In this document: positions 35,697 through 43,040 of the stretch, piece after piece | How the letters are laid out: each line of letters starts with the position of its first letter | Position numbering within the stretch: the stretch's first letter is position 1 | Origin: NIOZ-UU13 sp035528395 | Lineage (GTDB): Bacteria; Planctomycetota; Phycisphaerae; Sedimentisphaerales; Anaerobacaceae | Length of the DNA stretch: 64,000 nucleotides | Direction of reading: 5' to 3' | Assembly (NCBI GenBank): GCA_035528395.1 | Contig: DATKYR010000147.1 | Location: 1-64,000, forward strand | The notes under the pieces: generated by a model | Seen by the model: only the letters and a program-made list of their open reading frames with translations | Told to the model about the DNA's origin: nothing | Databases searched by the model: none | Made by a program: the position numbers and the translations under genes

Positions 35697-36541
35697 AACT
35701 GCCTCAAAAAACGTTCTAATGGACCTTGCCAAGGCTCAATCGGCTCGTCAAGAAGAGCTTGTATCTTGCTGCAATCAAAACGGCTGTTTAAAGGCCTGTC
35801 AGCTCCAGTTTTCCAATCGCTTGTTTTACAGGGCAACAGGTTAACATCCATCGAGAGCTTGTCAAATATAAACTTTGCCATTTCGTATCGGCTGACGTAG
35901 CCGGCACTTGCGAAATGAAATAAACCCGTTGGTTTTATTCGCAATAATTCACAGATTACTTTGGCAACTTCGGTTGTAGCCGTCGGCGAACCTATCTGGT
36001 CGTCAACAACCTTTATCGTACTGTTAGTTTTTGCACGCTGGATTATCTTGGTAACAAAATTATTACCTGCTAATCCATAAGTCCATTCAACACGCACTAT
36101 ACAATTCTTGCAGCTACTCTGGGCCAAAAGCCGCTCCCCTGCCAGTTTAGTTTTGCCGTATTCATTTATAGGATTAGGAAGGTCCATCTCAACGTAGGGT
36201 CTATCCGACCGGCCATCAAAAACAAAGTCAGTACTTATGTGAAGTAACCAGGCATTAGCTTCTTTCACGAGGACCCCCAGCCGCCCTACCGCTTTCGTGT
36301 TGACCTGATATGCTAATTCTGCCTCACTCTCGGCGCCATCAACATTGGTATAAGCTGCGCAGTTGATGATTGTCTTTGTGGTACTGAGAGCTTCCTTCAA
36401 CTGCTGAGAGTTAGTAATATCAAATTCCGGTAAATCAAATACTTCAACATTAAAGCCCTGCTGTCCGCAGATTTTTGTCAGGTCCGTACCAAGCATCCCC
36501 CTGCCGCCGAGAATGGCAACCTTAGAATCATTAATTACCAT
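35693..36541 (-). CDS. rfbD: dTDP-4-dehydrorhamnose reductase
   Basis: A 282-residue reductase. The NAD(P) site is KVAILGGRGMLGTDL, followed by INCAAYTNVDGAESE, ISTDFVFDG and the catalytic YGKTKLAGE with Tyr and Lys. It carries out the last step to dTDP-L-rhamnose. The ATG shares a base with the TGA of rfbC upstream (TGATG), and its own stop overlaps the ATG of rfbB, so translation is coupled throughout. Confidence 0.94.
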   Translation of the reverse strand: MVINDSKVAILGGRGMLGTDLTKICGQQGFNVEVFDLPEFDITNSQQLKEALSTTKTIINCAAYTNVDGAESEAELAYQVNTKAVGRLGVLVKEANAWLLHISTDFVFDGRSDRPYVEMDLPNPINEYGKTKLAGERLLAQSSCKNCIVRVEWTYGLAGNNFVTKIIQRAKTNSTIKVVDDQIGSPTATTEVAKVICELLRIKPTGLFHFASAGYVSRYEMAKFIFDKLSMDVNLLPCKTSDWKTGADRPLNSRFDCSKIQALLDEPIEPWQGPLERFLRQL

Positions 36542-37101
36542 CAGAGACTCCCAAAATCCGGCAATTTATCAGGCCGAAAGTCTTTAAGTGTGGGATATTC
36601 TTTGTCTTTGGGTGATAAGATGGGCGCCTTTATTGGCCAGTCGATGTTAAGGTCGGGGTCATTCCAGATGATGCCGTTTTCAGTCTCCGGATTATAGAAA
36701 TCGGTGCACTTATATGAAAAAATTGCCGTCTCACTCGTAACACAATATCCATGGGCAAAGCCCGGCGGAATATATATCTGCATGTGGTTCGCGTCGGAAA
36801 GTACTTCACTGACCCAATGACCAAAAGTCGGAGAACCTAAGCGAATATCGACAGCAATATCCACAACCTCGCCTGATAAAACCTGTATTAATTTACCCTG
36901 TGATTGTGGGTATTGAAAATGTAAGCCCCGTAAAACTCCCCTCTTGGAAAATGAAATATTGTCCTGTACAAAAGGGCCCTCGATACGGGCGTTCTCATAA
37001 CGCGCACTGTTCCAGGTCTCCAAAAAGAATCCTCTCTCATCAGAGAACACATCCGGCTCCAATACGAGCACTCCAGTCAGCTTTGTCTCTTTAACATTCA
37101 T
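36541..37101 (-). CDS. rfbC: dTDP-4-dehydrorhamnose 3,5-epimerase
   Basis: A 186-residue cupin-type epimerase of normal length. VFSDERGFFLETWN, FVQDNISFSKRGVLRGLHFQ (with the catalytic His) and PPGFAHGYCVTSE are the RmlC signatures. It inverts C3 and C5 of the keto-sugar between RfbB and RfbD. The gene follows rfbA after 108 bp that contain a hairpin repeat. Confidence 0.95.
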   Translation of the reverse strand: MNVKETKLTGVLVLEPDVFSDERGFFLETWNSARYENARIEGPFVQDNISFSKRGVLRGLHFQYPQSQGKLIQVLSGEVVDIAVDIRLGSPTFGHWVSEVLSDANHMQIYIPPGFAHGYCVTSETAIFSYKCTDFYNPETENGIIWNDPDLNIDWPIKAPILSPKDKEYPTLKDFRPDKLPDFGSL

Positions 37102-37144
37102 TTTATACTGATATCTCCCAGTTCATAATGCTCATTGAGCATCC

Positions 37145-37199
37145 TGTGGCACGGGCATCTTGCCCGTGATGAGCTCTCGGTCTGGAAGACCGTGCCACA
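37145..37199. repeat. GTGGCACGG hairpin repeat between rfbA and rfbC
   Basis: Arms TGTGGCACGG (37145-37154) and CCGTGCCACA (37190-37199) are perfect complements. Inner blocks GGGCATCTTGCCCG and GGTCTGGAAGACC make further small hairpins. It lies in the only real gap within the rfb run. I know similar GTGGCACGGGCATCTTGCC sequences as abundant repeats in planctomycete genomes. It could fold in the transcript and set the level of rfbC-D-B relative to rfbA. Confidence 0.75.
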
Positions 37200-37209
37200 A
37201 GTATCAATG

Positions 37210-37935
37210 TCATTGCGGAGGCTCCTTTACAGCCAATTCGTTGGCTCTATTGAGCGATTCGAATGTTCCGGCGTCCGTCCACCAGCCATCAAGTATATCA
37301 TAGGCCAACTGGCCTTTTTCAATATAAGCGTAATTAACATGAGTAATTTCAAGCTCGCCGCGAGCTGATGGTTTGAGGCCCCGTATTATGTCAAAAACCG
37401 CTGCATCGTAAAAATATATGCCCGTTACTACATAATCCGACTTGGGTTCTTTGGGTTTTTCTTCAATACCAATAACCTTGCCATCGGATAGCTCTGCAAC
37501 ACCAAAACGCTGTGGGTCGGAAACTTGCCTGAGGAGTATTCTGGCGCCGGTTTTTTGAGCTATGAATTTATCGGCATAACTTTTGAGACTGCTTTCAAAG
37601 ATATTGTCACCGAGGATAACAACCAGAGACTGGCCTTGTGCGAAATTTTCAGCCAATGCCAGGGCCTGGGCAATTCCGCCCGCCTCATCCTGAACTTTAT
37701 ATGTAAATCGACAGCCGAAATCTTTTCCGGAACCCAGCAGACTAACAACATCGCCCATATGCTCAACGCCAGTTACAATAAGGATTTCCTCAATGCCGAT
37801 AGAAGTTAACTTCTCAATGGGGTAATATATCATTGGCTTTTGCCCCACGCCGAGCAGATGCTTATTTGTAACCTTGGTCAACGGCATAAGCCGCGAGCCT
37901 GTGCCGCCCGCAAGAACAACACCTCTTAAATCCAT
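37210..37935 (-). CDS. rfbA: glucose-1-phosphate thymidylyltransferase
   Basis: A 241-residue nucleotidyltransferase. The signature VLAGGTGSRLMPLTKVTNKH leads into GQKPMIYYPIE, with LVVILGDNIF and YVVTGIYFYDAAVF after it, and GWWTDAGTFESL at the C-terminus. It couples glucose-1-phosphate to dTTP, the first step of dTDP-rhamnose. It is about 50 residues shorter than the enterobacterial RmlA and resembles the short group lacking the C-terminal allosteric region. ATG at 37935 begins MDLRGVVLAGG; an ATG two codons upstream is also possible. First gene of the rfb run in transcription order. Confidence 0.93.
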   Translation of the reverse strand: MDLRGVVLAGGTGSRLMPLTKVTNKHLLGVGQKPMIYYPIEKLTSIGIEEILIVTGVEHMGDVVSLLGSGKDFGCRFTYKVQDEAGGIAQALALAENFAQGQSLVVILGDNIFESSLKSYADKFIAQKTGARILLRQVSDPQRFGVAELSDGKVIGIEEKPKEPKSDYVVTGIYFYDAAVFDIIRGLKPSARGELEITHVNYAYIEKGQLAYDILDGWWTDAGTFESLNRANELAVKEPPQ

Positions 37936-37970
37936 ATTCATATCCTTAACAAATAATCAATTACCAATTC

Positions 37971-38756
37971 TCAGGTAATTGCTTTCGTTGCTCCTGTAGT
38001 GAATCCGCCATCTACCAAAATTATCTGGCCGGTAATATATTCGCAAGCATCCGAAGCCAAAAAGACAACCGTGCCATCAAGGTCGTTTGGCTGGCCCGGG
38101 CGATTAAGAGGAATACGATTTGTAATATAATCCACCCACTCTTTGTTCTCATATAAAACTGCGTTTTGTGCTGTTTTGAACCAGCCGGGAGCCAGCACAT
38201 TGACCGTGATTCCAAACTTGCCCCATTCCGCAGCCAGGCTTCTGGTCATTGACAGGATAGCCCCCCGACTTGCGGTATATGCTGTGATGCCCTCCATGCC
38301 GAAAACACACGTGCATGAACCGACGTTTATTATCCTGCCATAGTTTCGTTTTATCATCTCCTTAGCAACCGCCTGAGCACAAAAAAAGCTGCCCTTGAGA
38401 TTGGTATCCAATACAGTGTCCCAATCCTGCTGAGTAACTTCGGTGCTTGGTTTTCGAATATTTAAGCCGGCATTGTTGACCAGAATATCAATTTTTCCAT
38501 ATTCCTTTATGGTCGTCTGAACCATATTCTCAATGTCGCTTTGGGAGAGCACATCCAACTGGACAGCTAATGCCCTTCTACCCAAAGACTCTATTTCCTG
38601 TTTGAATTCGGAAAGTCTCGACAACTCCCTGCTTGTAATAACCAAATCCGCGCCGGCGTTGGCAAGTGCCCTGGCGAAATACTGGCCCAAACCACGGCTC
38701 GTCCCGGTTACAATTGCCACTTTGCCGGAAAGATTAAAAAGGTCCTGCATCTTCAC
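37971..38756 (-). CDS. SDR-family oxidoreductase (gluconate/3-oxoacyl reductase type)
   Basis: A 261-residue classical short-chain dehydrogenase. VAIVTGTSRGLGQYFA is the TGxxxGxG cofactor motif, ILVNNAGLN the NNAG motif, and INVGSCTCVFG holds the catalytic Ser. The active-site motif reads YTASRGAIL, so the catalytic Lys of YxxxK is replaced by Arg; the codon is CGG. ITVNVLAPGWFKT and ITGQIILVDGGFTTG are standard C-terminal motifs. Overall similarity is to 2-deoxy-gluconate or 3-oxoacyl-ACP type reductases. It follows the alcohol dehydrogenase gene after 144 bp containing a repeat, so the two may act on the same sugar-like substrate. The Arg could lower activity or mark a variant. Confidence 0.86.
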   Translation of the reverse strand: MKMQDLFNLSGKVAIVTGTSRGLGQYFARALANAGADLVITSRELSRLSEFKQEIESLGRRALAVQLDVLSQSDIENMVQTTIKEYGKIDILVNNAGLNIRKPSTEVTQQDWDTVLDTNLKGSFFCAQAVAKEMIKRNYGRIINVGSCTCVFGMEGITAYTASRGAILSMTRSLAAEWGKFGITVNVLAPGWFKTAQNAVLYENKEWVDYITNRIPLNRPGQPNDLDGTVVFLASDACEYITGQIILVDGGFTTGATKAIT

Positions 38757-38805
38757 TTCCTCAAATCTTAATTTCTTTGATACTCTGTTAAAAACACGTA
38801 AAAGT

Positions 38806-38890
38806 TGTCATTCTGAACGAAGCGCAGCGAAGTGAAGAATCTCTTTATCGTTCGAAAGTAACGAGACCCTTCGCTACGCTCAGGGTGACA
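38806..38890. repeat. interspersed palindromic repeat (TGTCATTCTGA...TCAGGGTGACA)
   Basis: The ends TGTCATTCTGA and TCAGGGTGACA face each other, with CGAAGCGCAGCGAAG and CTTCGCTACG as further near-complementary blocks. I recognise this as the widespread short repeat whose translation reads CHSERSAAK. It lies between two minus-strand genes. It is probably a non-autonomous element. Confidence 0.8.
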
Positions 38891-38900
38891 TAGAATTTTT

Positions 38901-39932
38901 TTACGGTTCCAAAACAATTTTCAGCAAGTCTTCTTCAGCCTTGAGCAACCGTTCAAAAGCTCCTGGCCCATCTTTCAACGGCAAAACATCGCTGATTAAC
39001 GGCTCGACGTTAATTTTGCCCGAAGCTACTAAGTCTATACAATCACGAAATTCACCCGAACTGGCATAAGAACCGGTAAATGTAAGCTCCCTGGCAACCA
39101 ATTCCTGCAAATTGAACTCAGCGGCCTTTTCCAGATTACCAACAGCAACAAGATGGCCACCGGTCTTTGTTATCGAAACTCCATCGAGAAAAGTCTGCGC
39201 ATACCCGACGGCCTCGAAAGTAACATCCGCCCCTTTCTTTTTTGTTTCTTTGAAAATCGTTTCTCTTAGGTCAGACTTAAGAGGATTGATGGCTTTATCC
39301 GCACCCAACTTCTTTGCCAGCACAAGGCGAAATTCATTGATGTCGGCTACGAAGACCCTGGCTGCTCCCCTCAGCCGGGCTGCCTGCAAAATGAAAAGGC
39401 CGATTGTCCCGGCCCCAATAACCACAACAGTATCATTAGTAGATATGGGTGCTCTATTGCCCGCATGCGTACCTATTGATGCCGGTTCCAAAAGCGCCGC
39501 CTGAATAAACGACATATCGTCCGGAATCTTCGAGACAATCCACCAGGGCACTGCGACATATTCAGCAAATGCACCGTGCCTTTTGAACTCCGGCGTGGAA
39601 ACTCCTAATACCTGTCGTTTTTCACAGCGATTATACAAGCCCTTCCGGCACGGCTGACATTTATTGCAATATACAGTTGAATCAAAGCAAACTCTATCGC
39701 CCTTTTCAAATCCCTTTACATTTTCGCCGGCCTCTTCAACGATGCCGGCCGCTTCATGACCCATAATCAAAGGAGGAATTCTTCTGCCGGTCTTGCCTGT
39801 GAAGCCATGAACGTCCGAACCACAAATTCCACAGGCCTTGACACTTATCAGTACCTCATCGTCACCCACCGCTGGGTCGGGAAAGTCTGAATATTCAAAA
39901 CAATATGGTTTAGTATAAATTAAAGCCTTCAA
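38901..39932 (-). CDS. zinc-dependent medium-chain alcohol dehydrogenase
   Basis: A 343-residue MDR enzyme. The catalytic zinc site is CGICGSDVHG, with GHEAAGIVEEAG (His-Glu) and a later EPASIG. The structural zinc site has four Cys in CNKCQPCRKGLYNRC. The NAD site is VVVIGAGTIGLFILQAA, with VADINEFRL after it giving the Asp that prefers NAD. It resembles sorbitol, threonine and other polyol dehydrogenases, and the substrate is probably a polyol or sugar acid. It is upstream of the SDR gene and divergent from the sulfatase. Confidence 0.9.
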   Translation of the reverse strand: MKALIYTKPYCFEYSDFPDPAVGDDEVLISVKACGICGSDVHGFTGKTGRRIPPLIMGHEAAGIVEEAGENVKGFEKGDRVCFDSTVYCNKCQPCRKGLYNRCEKRQVLGVSTPEFKRHGAFAEYVAVPWWIVSKIPDDMSFIQAALLEPASIGTHAGNRAPISTNDTVVVIGAGTIGLFILQAARLRGAARVFVADINEFRLVLAKKLGADKAINPLKSDLRETIFKETKKKGADVTFEAVGYAQTFLDGVSITKTGGHLVAVGNLEKAAEFNLQELVARELTFTGSYASSGEFRDCIDLVASGKINVEPLISDVLPLKDGPGAFERLLKAEEDLLKIVLEP

Positions 39933-40123
39933 TTAAGTCCTCTATTGGATAAAATTAAAAATAAATGTAACTTGAAACACACCAGGATAACAAAATACTC
40001 GAAAAGCAACCAATATTCACCAATTTTATTGCAGAAGAACCAAAATTTTACCTTTCCGAGATTCTTAGACAAGCCTACAATAGGAATCACAAGGCATCTT
40101 CATAAATTACTATTTAAAGGGAC

Positions 40124-41515
40124 ATTATCATAGCTGGGACAATTACAAGACGCCGGTTTCTGGCTCAAACCGCCGGGCTTACCGCCCTGACTGCTGTTTT
40201 GCCCGGATGCCGTTCTGTTGGCTCGCCGAAAGCACGAGCTCCTAATATTATCCTTATTATGGCTGATGACCTGGGGTACGGCGATGTTGGATGTTATGGC
40301 TGCACAGACATTCGCACACCGGCCATAGACAGTCTGGCGAAACAGGGAGTCAGATTTACCACATTTTATGCCAATGCCCCCGAATGCACACCAACCAGAA
40401 CCGCCCTGCTGACAGGCCGTTACCAACACCGTGTTGGCGGCCTGGAATGTGCCCTCGGTATCGGCAATGTCGGTCGGTATGACGATGCCATCCGATTACG
40501 CGAAACAAATGATATGGGCCTACCTGTTGAACAGACAACCATCGCTCGCGTGCTCAAAGATACTGGATATGCCACAGCAATATGCGGCAAGTGGCATCTC
40601 GGATATGAGCCGAAATTTTTTCCTCTAAGGCACGGTTTCGATTACTGGTTTGGCCCGGTGGGTGGCTCTATTGATTATTTCCACCACTGTGAATATACCG
40701 GCCAACCTGCCCTTTATCTAAATGACCAACCCATCAAGCGAGAAGGTTACCTCACAGACCTTATTACCGATGAGGCGGTTAAATTTATTCAACGCCGGCA
40801 AAATACACCCTTTTTCCTGTACGTCGCATATAACGCACCTCACACCCCCTATCAGGGACCGGATGATAAAAAGAACGACCCTGTTCCACAAGCCGACTAT
40901 AGCAAAGGCTCCCGAGCAACTTACGCCGCTATGGTTGAACGGATGGATGAGGGCATCGGGAAGATATTGAAAACCCTCAAAGATAGTAAAATAGCGGACA
41001 ACACACTTGTTATTTTTATGAGCGATAACGGCGCCAATAAAACCGGCAACAATCAGCCTTTCTCCGGTTATAAAGGAAATCTTTTTGAAGGTGGTATAAG
41101 AGTTCCGTGCATTGCAAGATGGCCCGGCGTGCTCGAAGAAGATATAGTATCGAATCAGCCCTGTATCACTATGGATTTTTCTCGGTCTATTGTCAGAGCA
41201 GCAGGTACCGGACCACCGGAAAACCGTCCATTTGATGGCATAGATATTTTACAGGCGCTCCAAAGAAATCAACCCGTTCAGAAACGTACACTTTTCTGGC
41301 GTGCTCGAAGGGGAGAAAGGACAAGAAAAGCCGTCCGGGATGGCTTTTTAAAATACATACGGCTGCAGGAAGGCGATGATGTAGAAGAATATCTTTTCGA
41401 CCTCGAACAGGACCCGGCGGAAAAAAATAATATCCTTGGCAAGCGGAAAGAAGATGTGCGAAAATTAAAAATATTGTTAAAGAACTGGGAAGAAAAAGTA
41501 AAGCATAAGCGCTGA
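40124..41515 (+). CDS. Tat-exported sulfatase (lipoprotein-like signal)
   Basis: A sulfatase of about 460 residues that hydrolyses sulfate esters, probably of sulfated polysaccharide. NIILIMADDLGYGDVGCYG holds the two metal-binding Asp. CTPTR is the C-x-P-x-R motif whose Cys must be made into formylglycine, GKWHLGY and FMSDNGAN are the other active-site blocks. Upstream of the first ATG/GTG/TTG (a TTG at 40199) the same frame stays open and encodes TRRRFLAQTAGLTALTAVLPGC, cut here after Cys. That is a Tat motif and a lipobox-like Cys, so the real start must lie upstream, between the stop at 40115 and the RRR. Only ATT, ATC and ATA (40124, 40127, 40130) are available behind AAGGGA. The start given is therefore tentative. 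Confidence 0.85.
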   Translation: MIIAGTITRRRFLAQTAGLTALTAVLPGCRSVGSPKARAPNIILIMADDLGYGDVGCYGCTDIRTPAIDSLAKQGVRFTTFYANAPECTPTRTALLTGRYQHRVGGLECALGIGNVGRYDDAIRLRETNDMGLPVEQTTIARVLKDTGYATAICGKWHLGYEPKFFPLRHGFDYWFGPVGGSIDYFHHCEYTGQPALYLNDQPIKREGYLTDLITDEAVKFIQRRQNTPFFLYVAYNAPHTPYQGPDDKKNDPVPQADYSKGSRATYAAMVERMDEGIGKILKTLKDSKIADNTLVIFMSDNGANKTGNNQPFSGYKGNLFEGGIRVPCIARWPGVLEEDIVSNQPCITMDFSRSIVRAAGTGPPENRPFDGIDILQALQRNQPVQKRTLFWRARRGERTRKAVRDGFLKYIRLQEGDDVEEYLFDLEQDPAEKNNILGKRKEDVRKLKILLKNWEEKVKHKR

Positions 41516-41570
41516 GAGCTTATCGGCTTCTTATTTGATAATAATGCAAAAGATTTTGGGAGATAACAAA

Positions 41571-42962
41571 ATGAATGAAAAAAATCAAAAAACCACAAGA
41601 CGCAGATTCTTACAGAATTCGACAGTAGCCGCAGCATCAGTAACCTTGGGACTAAATGCCATAGGTGTTCCTCTAATAAAGACCGCCCGTGGAGCCAATG
41701 AGAAAATTCGTGTGGGCTTTATCGGCATTGGCAACCGCGGAACGCAGCTCCTTAACGGCTTTCTCCAACAGGATGATGTTGAAATCGCCGCTCTGTGCGA
41801 TGTCTATGAACCTTACTTAGCCAGAGATTATTCCAAAGTCGATAAAACGCTCAAAGATTCTTTAGGAGGCAGAATTCCGAAGATGACAGAAAAGTTGGGC
41901 AGCAACGTTGCACGATATAAGGATTTTCGTCGCCTGCTCGACCGTAAAGACATAGATGCAGTGGTTATTGCTACACCCGACCATTGGCACGCTATCCAAA
42001 GCAATATGGCCTGCCAGGCGGGAAAGGACGTATATGTGGAAAAGCCGCTGTCGATAACCGTACTGGAAGGTCGGAAGATGGTCGAGGCCGCAAAACGATA
42101 TAATCGGGTAATACAGGTCGGGCTTCACCGACGCTCCTCCAAATCGTACATGCAAATAGCAGAGCATGTCCAGGCAGGTAAAATCGGCAAGGTAACGGTG
42201 GCAAGGGCCTACCGGATAAGTAATATGTATCCGAACGGTATAGGCAAATTTCCCGATACGGCCCCGCCGGAAGGAATGGATTGGGACATGTGGCTTGGTC
42301 CCCGGCCCGAACGCCCCTACAAGAATAACATGTCCTTGTATAAATTCCGCTGGTGGGAGAATTATTCCTCGCAGATGGCCAACTGGGGCGTGCATTATTG
42401 TGATGCGATGCGCTGGATGCTGGCAGAACAGGCACCGGTCTCGATATCTGCGCACGGTGGAAGGTTTGCCCTCGATGACGACCGGACAGTTCCGGATACT
42501 ATGGAGGTTATTTTTGAGATGCCCTCGGGTGTGCTGCTCATTTTCGGCCAATATGAAGCGAACGGTGAACCCGCCTTAATAGAGGGAGAGGTCGAATTCC
42601 GTGGCACGCTGGGAAATCTTTACGCCGGCACCAGTGGAGAAGCCGGCTATAAGATCGTGCCTTCAAAAGCAGGACAATTTCAGGATAGCGACTCTAATAT
42701 CGAACCGCTGGAAAGTAAGAGAATAGATGGCGACCTTACCGTCCAGCACATTCGGAACTTTCTTGATTGCGTCAAAAGCCGTCAACGGACAAATTGTGAT
42801 ATGGAAACAGGCCATCGTTCAACAACCTTTGCTCTACTGGCAAATATCGCTCTGGCTACTAAAACTCGAATACAATGGGACCCGAAGAAAGAACAAGCCA
42901 TCAATAATAGACAGGCTAATAAACTGCTGCACTACGAATACAGAAAGCCCTGGAAGCTATAG
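41571..42962 (+). CDS. Gfo/Idh/MocA-family oxidoreductase with Tat signal
   Basis: A 463-residue protein. The N-terminus TTRRRFLQNSTVAAASVTLG is a Tat signal. The Rossmann part starts IRVGFIGIGNRGTQLLNGF, with VVIATPDHWHAIQSNMACQAG and the EKPLS motif (VYVEKPLSITVLEG). The C-terminal domain begins RVIQVGLHRRSS and includes MWLGPRPERPYKNN. It is a NAD-dependent sugar or inositol dehydrogenase-like protein exported by Tat. Planctomycete genomes carry many such proteins, often near sulfatases. I chose ATG at 41571, after GGGAGATAACAAA; an ATG 12 codons upstream is less likely. It follows the sulfatase after 55 bp and they are probably co-transcribed. Confidence 0.88.
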   Translation: MNEKNQKTTRRRFLQNSTVAAASVTLGLNAIGVPLIKTARGANEKIRVGFIGIGNRGTQLLNGFLQQDDVEIAALCDVYEPYLARDYSKVDKTLKDSLGGRIPKMTEKLGSNVARYKDFRRLLDRKDIDAVVIATPDHWHAIQSNMACQAGKDVYVEKPLSITVLEGRKMVEAAKRYNRVIQVGLHRRSSKSYMQIAEHVQAGKIGKVTVARAYRISNMYPNGIGKFPDTAPPEGMDWDMWLGPRPERPYKNNMSLYKFRWWENYSSQMANWGVHYCDAMRWMLAEQAPVSISAHGGRFALDDDRTVPDTMEVIFEMPSGVLLIFGQYEANGEPALIEGEVEFRGTLGNLYAGTSGEAGYKIVPSKAGQFQDSDSNIEPLESKRIDGDLTVQHIRNFLDCVKSRQRTNCDMETGHRSTTFALLANIALATKTRIQWDPKKEQAINNRQANKLLHYEYRKPWKL

Positions 42963-42970
42963 GGGTAGTT

Positions 42971-43010
42971 GCTACTCCGCGAAGTAGCTCGCTCCGTAGG
43001 ACGAGTCGCG
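42971..43010. repeat. CTACTC-CGCG-AGTAG hairpin (copy 1)
   Basis: GCTACTCCGCGAAGTAGC is a near-perfect hairpin followed by CTCGCTCCGTAGGACGAG, a second one. The same double hairpin appears at 57341-57381 (CTACTCTGCGTAGTAG then CTACGTAG). Here it lies between two converging genes and could act as a bidirectional transcription terminator. No U-run follows, so a repeat-element reading is preferred. Confidence 0.6.
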
Positions 43011-43040
43011 AACTTGAAATTGACAGGATACTCGTAAAGG

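Noticed and set aside
42971..43010. Rho-independent terminator
   Set aside because: Hairpins are present, but no run of T follows in either direction.
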